Shown: piece after piece, positions 1 to 9,400 of the stretch | Layout: every line of letters begins with the position of its first letter | How positions within the stretch are numbered: the stretch's first letter is position 1 | Source of the DNA: AM-1111 sp046302135 | Lineage (GTDB): Bacteria > Bacteroidota > Bacteroidia > B-17B0 > Aurantibacillaceae | Length of the DNA stretch: 25,640 nt | NCBI GenBank assembly: GCA_046302135.1 | Contig: JBKCIQ010000170.1 | Location: 1-25,640, forward strand | Direction of reading: 5' to 3' | Notes under the pieces: model-generated | Told to the model about the DNA's origin: nothing | Database searches by the model: none | The model's input: the letters and a program-made list of their open reading frames with translations, nothing else | Translations under genes and position numbers: made by a program

Positions 1-22
1 ATTTAAGCTCTTCTTTGTTCAT
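1..22 (-). CDS. Start of an unidentified leftward gene, cut by the window edge
   Basis: An ATG at 22-20 on the minus strand opens a frame reading MNKEELK before the window ends. A TAACTTTG octamer, the Bacteroidota -7 consensus, lies 7 bases upstream on the same strand (30-37). The frame is divergent from the epimerase gene at 74. Seven codons are too few to name a product, and the frame could be accidental. The promoter-like octamer is the main reason to list it. Confidence 0.35.
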
Positions 23-29
23 ATTGCTT

Positions 30-37
30 CAAAGTTA
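30..37 (-). promoter_or_regulatory. Putative -7 element TAACTTTG for the leftward partial gene
   Basis: The minus strand reads TAACTTTG, an exact match to the Bacteroidota TAnnTTTG -7 element. It ends 7 bases before the candidate ATG at 22. No TTG -33 element is visible at the usual spacing, so the call rests on the octamer and its position. Confidence 0.3.
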
Positions 38-73
38 CTTGTAAAAATACTTACATTCAGATAAAAATCATTT

Positions 74-982
74 ATGTACAGAAAAATTCTTATTACCGGA
101 GGAACAGGTCTAATAGGCAGGCATCTTTCAAAATATTTAAAGTCTAAAGGATACGAGGTCTTGATTCTTGGAAGAAATGAAAACCTGACAGGTGAAATTC
201 CTGTTTACAAGTGGAGTATAGTAGATAATCAATTAGACGAAAGAGCACTAGTTGGCATAACAGATGTTATACATTTGGCGGGAGCGGGTATTGCAGATAA
301 GGCCTGGAGTAGCGACAGAAAAAAAGAGTTGATAGACAGTAGGGTAAAAAGTGCCGCACTTATTATAAATGAAATACAACGAAATGGAATCCGATTGAAA
401 TCATTTGTTGGCGCTTCAGCTATTGGTTTTTACGGGGCATCAACTCAAGAAAAAGTTTTCAATGAAACGGATGAAGCAGCTGATGATTTTTTGGGAACTT
501 GCTGCAAGCTTTGGGAAAATTCGTACGAGCCAATGATGAGTTCAGGGGTAAGAACATCTATAATTAGGGTGGGAGTTGTACTGGCAAAGGAAGGCGGTGC
601 ATTAAAAAAACTGGTAGCACCGGTAAAACTTTGTTTGGGTGCGGCATTAGGAACAGGAAAGCAAATTGTTCAATGGATTCATATTGATGATTTGGTTCAG
701 ATTTTTGTTAAGGCTATTGAGGATGAAAAAATGAATGGAGTTTATAATGCAGCTGCTCCTGATAAGTTGAGCAATTACTTCTTAACAAAGGCTATCGCTA
801 ATGTTTTAGGAAAACCGTTTTTTTTACCCAATGTTCCTTCCCTAATGTTGAAGCTAACTCTTGGTGAGATGAGCTGTATCGTGCTTGAGGGAAGTGCTGT
901 AAGTGCAGAAAAAATCCAAAGGGCTGGATATGATTTTAAATATAAAAAAATTGAAGCAGCGTTGTCTGAACTTTTGGTTTAA
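74..982 (+). CDS. TIGR01777-type NAD(P)-dependent epimerase (extended SDR)
   Basis: A 302-residue cytoplasmic protein of the TIGR01777 / SDR39U1 (YfcH-like) family. It has the N-terminal Rossmann nucleotide loop GGTGLIG at residues 9-15, the family block around SAIGFYG (115-121), the CxxxWE segment (144-148) and a C-terminal DUF1731-like region from about 250, with GEMS and an RAGYDF motif near 284-289. Length is normal for the family. The substrate is not known, so no specific reaction can be given. The gene stands alone on its strand: the divergent partial gene is to the left, and the propeller-protein gene converges on it with an 18-base gap on the right. The ATG at 74 starts two residues before the first beta strand, which fits. 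No clear promoter was found in front of it. Confidence 0.9.
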   Translation: MYRKILITGGTGLIGRHLSKYLKSKGYEVLILGRNENLTGEIPVYKWSIVDNQLDERALVGITDVIHLAGAGIADKAWSSDRKKELIDSRVKSAALIINEIQRNGIRLKSFVGASAIGFYGASTQEKVFNETDEAADDFLGTCCKLWENSYEPMMSSGVRTSIIRVGVVLAKEGGALKKLVAPVKLCLGAALGTGKQIVQWIHIDDLVQIFVKAIEDEKMNGVYNAAAPDKLSNYFLTKAIANVLGKPFFLPNVPSLMLKLTLGEMSCIVLEGSAVSAEKIQRAGYDFKYKKIEAALSELLV

Positions 983-1000
983 TTATGTTCTTTTTTAAGA

Positions 1001-3283
1001 TTAATATTTAATAATTCTATAAATGAAGCTTTGATTTTTTGATTTGGCCTTTAGTAAGTAAGCACCTGAATTTAATTCTCTAATATCAATAAACTCAATA
1101 TTCCCTGGAGTGAAAATTTTATCGACTTGTTTTAATAGATTTCCAATCGCATCGTAAAACTCAAAAGTATAATTTTCCTTTACCTTAGTATCTAACGTTA
1201 CATAAACGAAGTTGGAAACGGGATTAGGAAATACTGTAAAAGGTGAGATTGAATTCTCACTTATACCAATATTTACCAAAGGTAAAGCATTGCGGATGTT
1301 TGATCTGGTGGTATTGATTATCCCTCTGGATGGATCACAGGAAATATTCCATGTTGTTTCGATTCTGTAGGTGGCAGTATTTTGGAAATTACTGAATGTA
1401 GGGTCGGTGAATGAGGTACTGGATGCACTTAATGTTTGGATATTTGCCCAAGAGCCGTTATTAAGAGTATCCCTCAAAAACTCATAATTGATCAAGGCGG
1501 GTACCGGGGTAATCTGCCCTTCAATTTGATAATGATTCCAAGAAAAATTTGCCAAATTGTTTTGTACGAAAATTGTCTGATGATATGGACTTAGCAGGCT
1601 CTCATTTCCCAAAGTATCTGTAACAGAAATTTTATATTTCCATTGGGAAACATTTGGATTTCCATTTGCAGAATAAAGAGTTCTGAGCGTATCGGTAAAC
1701 ATACTCAAAGAGTCAAACGGGACAGAGTCAAGTATTGCATAATTGTTGTTTCCGATGTCGCGATAAACTTTAAAGACATCTCCTGAGATATAATTAGACT
1801 TATCCCAGTAGATTACATTGTTTATACCAAGAGAGTCAACGGTTGCAACACATATTGATGGTGTTAGAGGTAAAAAATCTACTCTTAATATTAATCCGCT
1901 TTCATTTCCAGGATTGATAACAGTTGATATATTGGTTGCGCTAATTGCATTTGAAAAAGTTTTACCGCTTACGTAGATGTTTTTGTCATTATAAACATCA
2001 ACAGCTGTTCCGGCATCAAAAGCCCCTCCGCCTGCAGAAATAGCCCAACTGCAATTACCATTAAAGTCATAAAAAGCTAGTAAAAAATCTTGCATGCCTT
2101 GTGAACTAAGTGAAATTCCTGTTGCAGGTGAAATAGTTTGGTTAAATAGGCCAGTGAGCAACAGACCTGTCTGAGTATATTTAATAGATGTTATTGCATC
2201 ATTACTTGAGCCACCAATAGATTTTACGTTGTGAATTGCCCCATTGCTACCGCTTAATTTACAAAGGAAACCATCCTCATTACCGTTTGAGTTATATTGT
2301 GTGCCATCGAAAAAAGCATTTGTAGCAAAGCTTCCTACTGCGTAGCAATTTGTTCCGGTGGGGTCGCATGCAATACCGAAGCCATTTTCCAAACTCCCAC
2401 CATATATCGTTTTTACCCAATCATAGCAACCGGTAATACCATTTATTTTTGCAACCCAAACGTCTTCAGCTCCACCTATACCTCCTGTAAGGTTATTGCC
2501 GGCAGAGCAATTGATAGGGAAAGGGACCTGGATGGGTGGAAATACTTGTCCTTTGTATTGACCTGTTGCAAAAATATTTCCATTTTGATCTAGGCATAAT
2601 GCAGCACAATTATCATTTAGTGAGGCGCCATTACCTTTTAACCAAACCACATTAAATGTTGAGTCTATCTTTGAAAAAAATACATCATTATTTCCTGCAT
2701 GACCAAGTGTTATTCCACCAAAAGAAAAACCACCACCATAGTTTCCTCCAATTATTATTTCTCCGTTATTATTTATAGCTAAGTCATTACAAGCATCATT
2801 TCCGGTTCCTCCGAAACTTATTGCTTTAATTACATCGCCATTTGAATTTAGTTTTAAAATAAATGCATCTTTTCCCCCGTTAGATGTTAGTGTTATTGAG
2901 TCAAACATGATGGAGTTACTGAAGCTTCCGGCAACAAAAATATTGTTGTTTTGATCTACCGCCACTGAGGTAGCAATATCCTCGGCGCTTGAGCCAAAAA
3001 ACCGAGTCCAGATATAATTGCCGTACTTGTCTTGTTTTAATATTATGATATCGTTTCCGCCGTTATTGTTAACTGTGTCGTTACCTGAAATAAAGTTTGA
3101 TGAACTGAATCCAACACTTATAGGATTCCCATAATAATCTGATTTAACATCATATAATCGGTCTGCGTTAGTGCCGCCAATCGGTTTAACCCATTTAAAT
3201 TTTTGTGAGTAAGAAAAGTTGGAGGCAAATATTATTGAAACTATATAAAATAATGATTTAAAACTTTTATTTAAACTTTTCAT
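1001..3283 (-). CDS. Secreted SBBP-type beta-propeller protein with T9SS type A sorting domain
   Basis: A 760-residue exported protein. Residues 1-27 form a signal peptide (basic start, hydrophobic core, cleavage near SYSQ). Residues about 30-470 hold roughly seven repeats, each opening with a GGxxxD-like turn (GGTNAD 36-41, GSSAED 97-102, GGTGND 158-163, then near 219, 295, 357 and 418) and ending in a D-A/G-F/V-hydrophobic-K segment. This is the SBBP pattern and enough for a seven-bladed propeller. Residues about 475-660 look like two fibronectin III-like domains. The last 80 or so residues form a T9SS type A sorting domain (FPNP near 683, a FEFYDAIGNLL strand, a SGAYLLK turn, a basic end). 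The protein is expected to be passed to the cell surface by T9SS. Ligand and function are unknown. It appears to be a single gene. Confidence 0.88.
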   Translation of the reverse strand: MKSLNKSFKSLFYIVSIIFASNFSYSQKFKWVKPIGGTNADRLYDVKSDYYGNPISVGFSSSNFISGNDTVNNNGGNDIIILKQDKYGNYIWTRFFGSSAEDIATSVAVDQNNNIFVAGSFSNSIMFDSITLTSNGGKDAFILKLNSNGDVIKAISFGGTGNDACNDLAINNNGEIIIGGNYGGGFSFGGITLGHAGNNDVFFSKIDSTFNVVWLKGNGASLNDNCAALCLDQNGNIFATGQYKGQVFPPIQVPFPINCSAGNNLTGGIGGAEDVWVAKINGITGCYDWVKTIYGGSLENGFGIACDPTGTNCYAVGSFATNAFFDGTQYNSNGNEDGFLCKLSGSNGAIHNVKSIGGSSNDAITSIKYTQTGLLLTGLFNQTISPATGISLSSQGMQDFLLAFYDFNGNCSWAISAGGGAFDAGTAVDVYNDKNIYVSGKTFSNAISATNISTVINPGNESGLILRVDFLPLTPSICVATVDSLGINNVIYWDKSNYISGDVFKVYRDIGNNNYAILDSVPFDSLSMFTDTLRTLYSANGNPNVSQWKYKISVTDTLGNESLLSPYHQTIFVQNNLANFSWNHYQIEGQITPVPALINYEFLRDTLNNGSWANIQTLSASSTSFTDPTFSNFQNTATYRIETTWNISCDPSRGIINTTRSNIRNALPLVNIGISENSISPFTVFPNPVSNFVYVTLDTKVKENYTFEFYDAIGNLLKQVDKIFTPGNIEFIDIRELNSGAYLLKAKSKNQSFIYRIIKY

Positions 3284-3335
3284 AAAAATGAATTTTAATT
3301 GTAATAACTAATTGTACTTTAAAATCAATTAAAAT

Positions 3336-3343
3336 CAAAAATA
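3336..3343 (-). promoter_or_regulatory. Weak putative -7 element TATTTTTG
   Basis: Matches TAnnTTTG on the minus strand, 52 bases before the ATG of the propeller-protein gene. In DNA this AT-rich the match could be chance, and no -33 TTG is found at the expected distance. Confidence 0.2.
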
Positions 3344-3502
3344 AGTCAATTCACTTAGAAAAGAAAATATTTGAACTAATCAATAAAAAAAATAATTATA
3401 ATTTTCAATTTATAATCAGCTCAAGCCAAATTATCCTTTGCCTGGAAATTCAAATTATTTTCTTACACTATGAAATGTAATGTGATAATTTTATTCTAAT
3501 AA

Positions 3503-3523
3503 TCATTCATTTGTAATGAGTGA
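3503..3523 (-). terminator. Possible weak terminator hairpin after the GldM-like gene
   Basis: TCATTCATT and AATGAGTGA pair over 9 bp (one G-T pair) around a 3-base TGT loop. On the minus strand it lies about 78 bases past the stop of the GldM-like gene and is followed by a T-rich but interrupted run. It is low in GC, so it may be only a fold. Confidence 0.25.
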
Positions 3524-3600
3524 AATAATTGAAGTAGAAATTGGATTATAAATCTGAATTAATTGAAGAATTATTAGAAAAAATATTTGCTGTTTTATTT

Positions 3601-4335
3601 CTAATTGGCAGTATAAATAATTGATTGCTTCCTGGCGCTCTTGTCCGGTGCAAATATCGTTACGTCAAAAATAATTTTAGCTCCTGAATCAGCTTTTTGT
3701 ATTTTACTCGAAACCCAATCTAATATTGGCCCATTTCCACTATAAACTTCAGGAGCAGTTTTGTTCAAGATTACTAACTCCCATTTTGATATTCTATATT
3801 CATTTAGTTTATTAAATTCAAATCCTTCGGGCGATTTTGCAAAAAGGCTTTTCGGTGAGTAATTTGATGGTAATTTCGAATTACTTTCATAATTATCTAT
3901 CATAATTATTGGGTTGGGTACCCTTTTCACCCTAAAATCATAACTTCCGAAATCAATTATTTCTTCCCCTTTTTTAGCTTTTACATAAATTTTTGTATTT
4001 CCTGTATCACTTCCAGTTAAAACATATTTACCCAAAATTTCTGTTGGTCTTATGGTTATTCCATCTGAGGCACTAATGATGAGTTCTTTTGGGTAGATAC
4101 CGGGAGCAACAATAGTAACAGGGTTTTCTAGTCCTAAATAAACAACATTCATTGCATCTGCTGAAACTGTAGCAGATAAATCTGATTTTATAACCGATCC
4201 GCCAGTTGTGGTTAATTGTTTTTTATTGTTAAGCGTTTTTATGTTGCAGGTATTCTTCTCGGTGATGAAACTTAATGCAAAAAATGCAAGTGCGGTTATG
4301 GCTGCTGATATTTGTGTTTTATTTGTGATATTCAT
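3601..4335 (-). CDS. Stand-alone GldM C-terminal-like periplasmic protein
   Basis: A 244-residue protein matching the C-terminal periplasmic part of GldM, the T9SS/gliding motor protein. Residues 8-25 form a hydrophobic export signal or anchor. Residues about 55-138 resemble the third GldM domain (SADAMNVVYLG at 58-68, NPVTI at 71-75, an APGI turn, then FRVKRVPNP near 134-142). Residues about 140-244 resemble the fourth domain. Full GldM is about twice this length and begins with a transmembrane helix and two further periplasmic domains. Those are absent here, and no gldK, gldL or gldN is adjacent. The gene is therefore more likely a paralogue or accessory factor than the motor subunit. It lies 74 bases after the HIT gene in the same direction. 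Export is inferred from the N-terminus, and no lipobox is evident. Confidence 0.75.
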   Translation of the reverse strand: MNITNKTQISAAITALAFFALSFITEKNTCNIKTLNNKKQLTTTGGSVIKSDLSATVSADAMNVVYLGLENPVTIVAPGIYPKELIISASDGITIRPTEILGKYVLTGSDTGNTKIYVKAKKGEEIIDFGSYDFRVKRVPNPIIMIDNYESNSKLPSNYSPKSLFAKSPEGFEFNKLNEYRISKWELVILNKTAPEVYSGNGPILDWVSSKIQKADSGAKIIFDVTIFAPDKSARKQSIIYTAN

Positions 4336-4409
4336 ATAGAAATAAATTTATTTGATGTAAAAACGAAAAGTTGAGAAAAAGAAACAAAAAAATAATTTTA
4401 TGAATTCTA

Positions 4410-4805
4410 TCAGTAAATAAATTTTCGAATTCCTTCAGAAATCAATAAGAATTCTGAATCCGAGATTATTTCTTTTTTTCTATCAAAGTTAATGTCATTA
4501 ACGTTATTGATTGGAATTAAATGAACATGTGCATGAGGCACTTCTAAACCTACAATTGTCATTCCAACGCGGTTACATGGAGTTGCTTTTTCAATTGCCA
4601 AGGCAATTTTTCTTGAGAAGTCCATTAACCCTAAATACGTTTTCTCATCAAGGTCAAAAAGTTTATCTATTTCTATTTTTGGGACAACAAGCGTATGACC
4701 GCGTTTTAGCGGATTGATGTCAAGAAATGCAAAGTAATTCTCATTTTCAGCGATTTTATAACAAGGTATTTCTCCTTTTATAATTCTTGTAAAAACGCTG
4801 GACAT
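4410..4805 (-). CDS. HIT family nucleotide hydrolase/transferase
   Basis: A 131-residue histidine triad protein. The HxHxH signature is PHAHVHLIPI near residues 87-96, and the N-terminal block FTRIIKGEIPCYKI is typical of bacterial HINT-like proteins. The family hydrolyses nucleoside phosphoramidates and related AMP conjugates in the cytoplasm. The physiological substrate cannot be read from sequence. The open frame extends upstream to 4877, but those 24 residues overlap the end of greA and look nothing like the family. The ATG at 4805 gives the standard MSSVFTRII start, one base after the greA stop at 4807, so the two genes are very probably co-transcribed and translationally coupled. Confidence 0.92.
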   Translation of the reverse strand: MSSVFTRIIKGEIPCYKIAENENYFAFLDINPLKRGHTLVVPKIEIDKLFDLDEKTYLGLMDFSRKIALAIEKATPCNRVGMTIVGLEVPHAHVHLIPINNVNDINFDRKKEIISDSEFLLISEGIRKFIY

Positions 4806-4806
4806 G

Positions 4807-5280
4807 CTAAATTGAAATTTCAATAATTTCGAATGGAATTTTACCAGCGGGTGCCTGAATTTCAACTTTTTCTCCAACTTTTTTACCTAACAAGCCTTTA
4901 CCGATTGGGGAGTCAATTGAAATCTTTCCTTCCTTCAGGTTAGCCTCATTTTCTGCAACAATAGTGTATTGCATCATTTGTTTGTTGTTTAAATTTTTGA
5001 TTTTAACCTTAGTTAAGATCATCACTTTTGAAGTGTCTAACTGGCTATCATCTATCAGCCTTGCATTTGCTACTATTTCTTCCAGTTTTGATATTTTCAG
5101 TTCTAATAAACCTTGAGCTTCTCTCGCCGCATCATATTCCGCATTCTCAGATAAATCACCTTTTTCTCTTGCTTCAGCTATTTGTTTGGCGATACTGCTT
5201 CTTTCTTTTGTCTTGAGAAAGTGGAGTTCCTCTTTAAGTTTATCGAGGCCTTCTTGGGTGTAATAAGAGATGTTCGACAT
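4807..5280 (-). CDS. greA: Transcription elongation factor GreA
   Basis: A 157-residue GreA of normal length. An N-terminal coiled coil (about 1-75) carries the acidic tip motif DLSENAEYDAAREAQ at residues 42-56, which reaches into the RNA polymerase secondary channel to stimulate cleavage of backtracked RNA. The C-terminal FKBP-like domain ends with the SPIGKGLLGKKVGE block (about 124-137). The gene follows the terminator that closes the PorV-like operon and is followed after one base by the HIT gene. No convincing -7 element is visible in the short leader, which the terminator hairpin largely fills. Confidence 0.96.
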   Translation of the reverse strand: MSNISYYTQEGLDKLKEELHFLKTKERSSIAKQIAEAREKGDLSENAEYDAAREAQGLLELKISKLEEIVANARLIDDSQLDTSKVMILTKVKIKNLNNKQMMQYTIVAENEANLKEGKISIDSPIGKGLLGKKVGEKVEIQAPAGKIPFEIIEISI

Positions 5281-5300
5281 AGTATTGGTGTTAAAGAAAA

Positions 5301-5325
5301 GAATCCCGCCAAAATGACGAGATTC
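5301..5325 (-). terminator. Intrinsic terminator after the PorV-like gene
   Basis: On the minus strand GAATCTCG pairs with CGGGATTC (8 bp including one G-U pair) around a 9-base loop, and TTTTCTTT follows at once. It lies 22 bases past the PorV-like stop and 20 bases before the greA start, so it should end the three-gene operon. It might also lie within a greA leader. Confidence 0.65.
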
Positions 5326-5346
5326 GAAAAAATGTTTTAAATATTT

Positions 5347-6420
5347 TTATAGGTTTATTCTAGCTCCAACTGTATGACAGCCTGAAAAAGGATTAGTAAA
5401 TCTGTAGGAATAGTCTAGAGCAAATGAAGATTTTTTAGACTCACCAAATGGCAACTCAAAAGTTAAACCACAGCTTGGACCAGTAAATGCGGTCATACGC
5501 TCTGATTTGCTAAAAATATTCTTTTCGTATGTAAAACCCGCACGTAACATAAGGTATTGTTTAAAGCCATATTCAACACCAACCGAATGCTGGTCATATG
5601 TGAATGAATTGGAAGTAAAGTTATATGAAGTTGTTAATCTATGATCTTTTTTGGTTCCTGTTGAATCTTTTGAAAGGTAAAAATCATATGCACCACCTAT
5701 ATTAACTAATGATGGAATTTCAAAAGTTTGAGATTTTTGTTCAACAGACATTACATATCCTGCGAGTGTGGTTATCTCTGTTGACATACCATCTCCTCTA
5801 TAGGACATCTTTGGTCCAACATTTTTAAGTGCTATTCCAAAATGAATATTGTCCATTTTTCCCGTTACATATTGAATACCTGCATCAATCGCAACACCCT
5901 TGGCAGAAACGTTAGAGATTTGTTCATTTATAACTCTTAAGGTAACACCTCCAAAAATATTATCTGAGAAGCCTTTGGCATAAGATAATCCAATGTTCAT
6001 GAACAATGGGGAGTAAGTTCCTAATCCACCTTCAGGTTGATTTTCTGTTGTAATCGGGATATCACCACCATCAAGTGCCATAATTCCTAAACCGATGGCT
6101 CCTGTTTCGCCAACTTTTTGAGAAAATCCGAAAGTGTTAATATTTATTCCAGATCCTCCCAACCAGGAGGTTCTTGCAAAAAGCATTTCGGTTTTCCTGG
6201 TGTGTGCCAATCCTGCAACATTTAAAAACTGACTTTCAAGGCCTCTGCATAATGATGTATTGGCGCCTGCCATTCCTGACGACCTAGTGTAAGGATTGAT
6301 TAATAACTGCGTGGCACCTGCTTGTCCTGCTCTTTCCGGATTTCCTGCAAACAACAAAGATCCTGAGCAAATCAGTGTACCAGCTAAGGTCAGTTTTAGG
6401 TATTTTGAATAATTCTTCAT
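5347..6420 (-). CDS. PorV/PorQ-family outer-membrane beta-barrel protein
   Basis: A 357-residue protein with a signal peptide (1-25, ending LLFAG). The PorV/PorQ N-terminal block follows: the AGQAGATQLLINPYTRSSGMAG stretch at 31-52, then the NVAGLA box at 67-72 in place of the usual NPAGLA. The remainder alternates hydrophobic residues as in a FadL-like barrel and ends in ARINL. PorV is an outer-membrane shuttle that receives T9SS cargo after translocation; PorQ and other paralogues do related work. The start lies 25 bases after the stop of the giant secreted protein, so the two are co-transcribed and this barrel may be its dedicated partner. It is probably not the housekeeping PorV, because paralogues encoded beside cargo genes are common in the phylum. 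Confidence 0.85.
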   Translation of the reverse strand: MKNYSKYLKLTLAGTLICSGSLLFAGNPERAGQAGATQLLINPYTRSSGMAGANTSLCRGLESQFLNVAGLAHTRKTEMLFARTSWLGGSGININTFGFSQKVGETGAIGLGIMALDGGDIPITTENQPEGGLGTYSPLFMNIGLSYAKGFSDNIFGGVTLRVINEQISNVSAKGVAIDAGIQYVTGKMDNIHFGIALKNVGPKMSYRGDGMSTEITTLAGYVMSVEQKSQTFEIPSLVNIGGAYDFYLSKDSTGTKKDHRLTTSYNFTSNSFTYDQHSVGVEYGFKQYLMLRAGFTYEKNIFSKSERMTAFTGPSCGLTFELPFGESKKSSFALDYSYRFTNPFSGCHTVGARINL

Positions 6421-6445
6421 AATATCAAATTAATAGATAATTGGA

Positions 6446-9400
6446 TCAATAGGACTGTAAATCAAAAGGACGTAATACACCGAACCATTTGATGATTTTT
6501 TCACCAATACCAGGCGCATCAATGTGAATTATATATAATCCACTTGCAATTGGTATACCTTTTTGATTTTTAAGATCCCAATCAATTGAAGTTCTATAGT
6601 TGTTACCGTCTCTGTCACTGTCTGTATCTTTATTGAAAGTTCGAATCAATGTGCCGTTTAGCGTGTAGATTCTGACTTTACAATTATCAGGTAGGTTGGT
6701 TATTTTAACTTTATTATCCAATCTACTTGTCTCATAAGAAGAGGTGCCATAATAAGGGTTAGGAACAATATTGATTAAATCTAGTGCATTTACAGCAGTC
6801 TTGTTATCCCCTGTAACTGCGGCAATATCCGATGTATTGAATTTATACATTGGGAAGTTATTATTTAGAGGTGTTGTTAATGAGGTGTCAGTTACAACTG
6901 AACCTAAGCTAAATGTAGATGGAATTGTTGTAACAGATCCTGAGTGATGTGTAGCATAACCATACCTGTATGGTTTTGGTACTCTCAATCTAATTTTAAC
7001 ATCGCAAGGTATTTCTAGATTTTTGAAAGGTTGGCTGATGTTAGAATAAGATTGACTGATAACCGGTATATTTACCCACATTGCATCTTTGTAAACTTCT
7101 GCTTTTTTATTTACGTTACCATTGCTCAGAAGTTTGTAAATAGCCCTACCGTTGTCATATCTTGGAATATCTCTTAGCTCACCTGTCATTCCATTTGGGT
7201 CTCCTGCAGGCCATACACCATCTCCGTTGTGTCCAAAAACATAAATGTAGTGCATTCCTCCAAAAACAGGAGAAAAAGATCCTGGTGTGTAAATGTTGGA
7301 TGTTGGATTCCAAATCATGTCTCTACCATGATCCAAACCAAAAGTTGAATTCTCTCCAAATGCGATATTCATTCTTTCGCCGGTTTCAACGTTTATTGCA
7401 TACCCAGGAAACCAACCCATTCCTGTTGCACCAATAAAATCAGCATCATTTGGATCTGTTGTAACTACTCCGTCACCAACATTTCCGTTTTTATCAACTG
7501 AAGCATCTCCACGTAAACTAAGTTTTTCTGTATTTGCAGGGAAACTTGCTGCGGGAATATTGTTTTCTTCAAGTACGCAAGCCCTGGTCCATTTCGACTT
7601 ATCAGAAGTAATTACAATATCTACACTCGATAATGTTCTTAGGCTTGTACCAGCCATTTGAATTGGAGGTTTTTCAAAGCCCGGTGCGGTAATTAACGTT
7701 GCTTCAGCTCCGGATATTTTTGCTCTTGAGACCATTCGATATGGTGCCCACGTTCCTCCTAACACACCTTCCCAAACCTGATCGGGATCAATTGATGCGC
7801 CGGTAGATGAATTGATGTAATCATTACATTCTGGGTTGTTTGCTTCGACTGCTGATCCTGAATATATCCAATTTTCAGGGTTACCACATCCTTCGCCGTC
7901 AGCAACAGCAGACAACCAAGTTTTAATTGGGTCAGCAAAAGTTATAGATGCATCAAGGATATCACTTTTTTTAGAAATACCAAAGGTTGGTCCTCCATCA
8001 GCTGGATCAGAAGCTTGCTCAATATAAACAGATATTCCCATTTCCGGAATTATTTGCTCATTACCAACCTTTATAGATTTTGACGAATAAATGGTAGTAG
8101 GTCCTGTATAACCTGTACCTGATGCTGGAGTGAAATTTAAAACCCACATTGAGTCGTTGTTGAATGATTCATTAACAACAGAAGCAACTCCAAGATTTGC
8201 TGCTTTTCCTCCTAAAATTTTTAAAGTAAAATCACCATTTGGAACGTTTAGCGGGTCTACTACCTTTATTTTAACAGGCCCTCTTCCATTTGAATAGGTA
8301 GGCTGTAACACTCTTCCTTCTCCTGCTGAAATAATCGCATTAACTGACTCATCAGTTAAGTCCATAATATTTCCTCCATTTCCTTGTCCTTCAACACGAG
8401 TTATTTTTGGTCCTGTACCATACGTAGAATTTTGAATTGTACCATTCGTCTCGACAGAAGGTATATGTGGAATAGCGGAGTATTTCTTTATATTTCTTCT
8501 GCCCCTTAAGAATGGAAGTTTTTGTCCATAGTAGTTGGCTGTAGGATCGTTAAGTGCAACAGGTGGCTGATCCGGTTTGTATTCTACGTACTGATTGAAT
8601 GCATAGGCAACAACCAGATAATAATATGTTTTATGGTTGACAAGCTTTGCATCGCCAGTAGCGAATTTATCACTGTTTACTCTAAATGACTTAAATAAAC
8701 CTGCGTCTGCTCCTTCAACTTTTACCTTAGGAACAGCTGCGCCAATTGATGCATCAAATTCATAGTTTATCAATTTCGAAAAACCATTCTTTATATCGCA
8801 CTGTGCTACAATTCTTGCTTTGTCTTGATTGTATAAATCGTTTTCACTTACTGTTGCATTTTTCAATTGATAAACAATGAATCCTTCAAAATCATAACTT
8901 TTATCTAAGTTAGGAATTGTTAGAGGAGGGTTTATGGTTGGATCTACCTCTTGATACTGCTCATTATAGTTATTCGATGTTGGTTTATTTGATAGGTAAA
9001 TAATCAACTCGTTATTTAATTCTTGAATTGTCATATCAGGCGCATCAGGACCATTGATTACATTGAAACAATTATCAAATAAAGCCTGAGCCTTATCATC
9101 AGCTGATAACATTAATTGAACTGAAGACCATGGACTGTTTAATGTTGTAGAGCGCGCCCACGGCATACCAAATGTAATATAGTTAACTGCTCCCGGCTGA
9201 AGGGTGAATGGACCTGCTGATTCCAAGAACCTCTTGTCTGCAGGAAGGTCAATAGCAGGACCACTTGGAGGGGTATATGCATACCAAGGAGCCTGTGGAA
9301 TAAAGTTAGTTCCATAACCTCCTGGATCAGTGGTTCCAGGGAAAACGAATTTACAAGGAACACCTCCTGAGTTATATCCGCTTCCACCGTAGGTAAATGG

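Larger units (their letters stand above)
3284..3600. other. AT-rich intergenic region without a gene
   Basis: This 317-base gap lies between two leftward genes and is the only gene-free stretch over 300 bases. It is very AT-rich and has no coding frame of note on either strand. It contains a TATTTTTG octamer on the minus strand at 3336-3343, a possible -7 element for the propeller-protein gene, and a 9-bp hairpin at 3503-3523. A weaker inverted repeat TTACA/TGTAA lies near 3463-3480. I see nothing else. Confidence 0.7.

Noticed and set aside
2297..2593. A 98-codon plus-strand open frame inside the propeller-protein gene
   Set aside because: It lies wholly antisense to a well-supported gene with clear repeats and has no recognisable domain or promoter.
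4806..4877. Longer HIT protein starting at 4877
   Set aside because: The extra 24 residues overlap greA and do not resemble the family; the ATG at 4805 gives the normal start.
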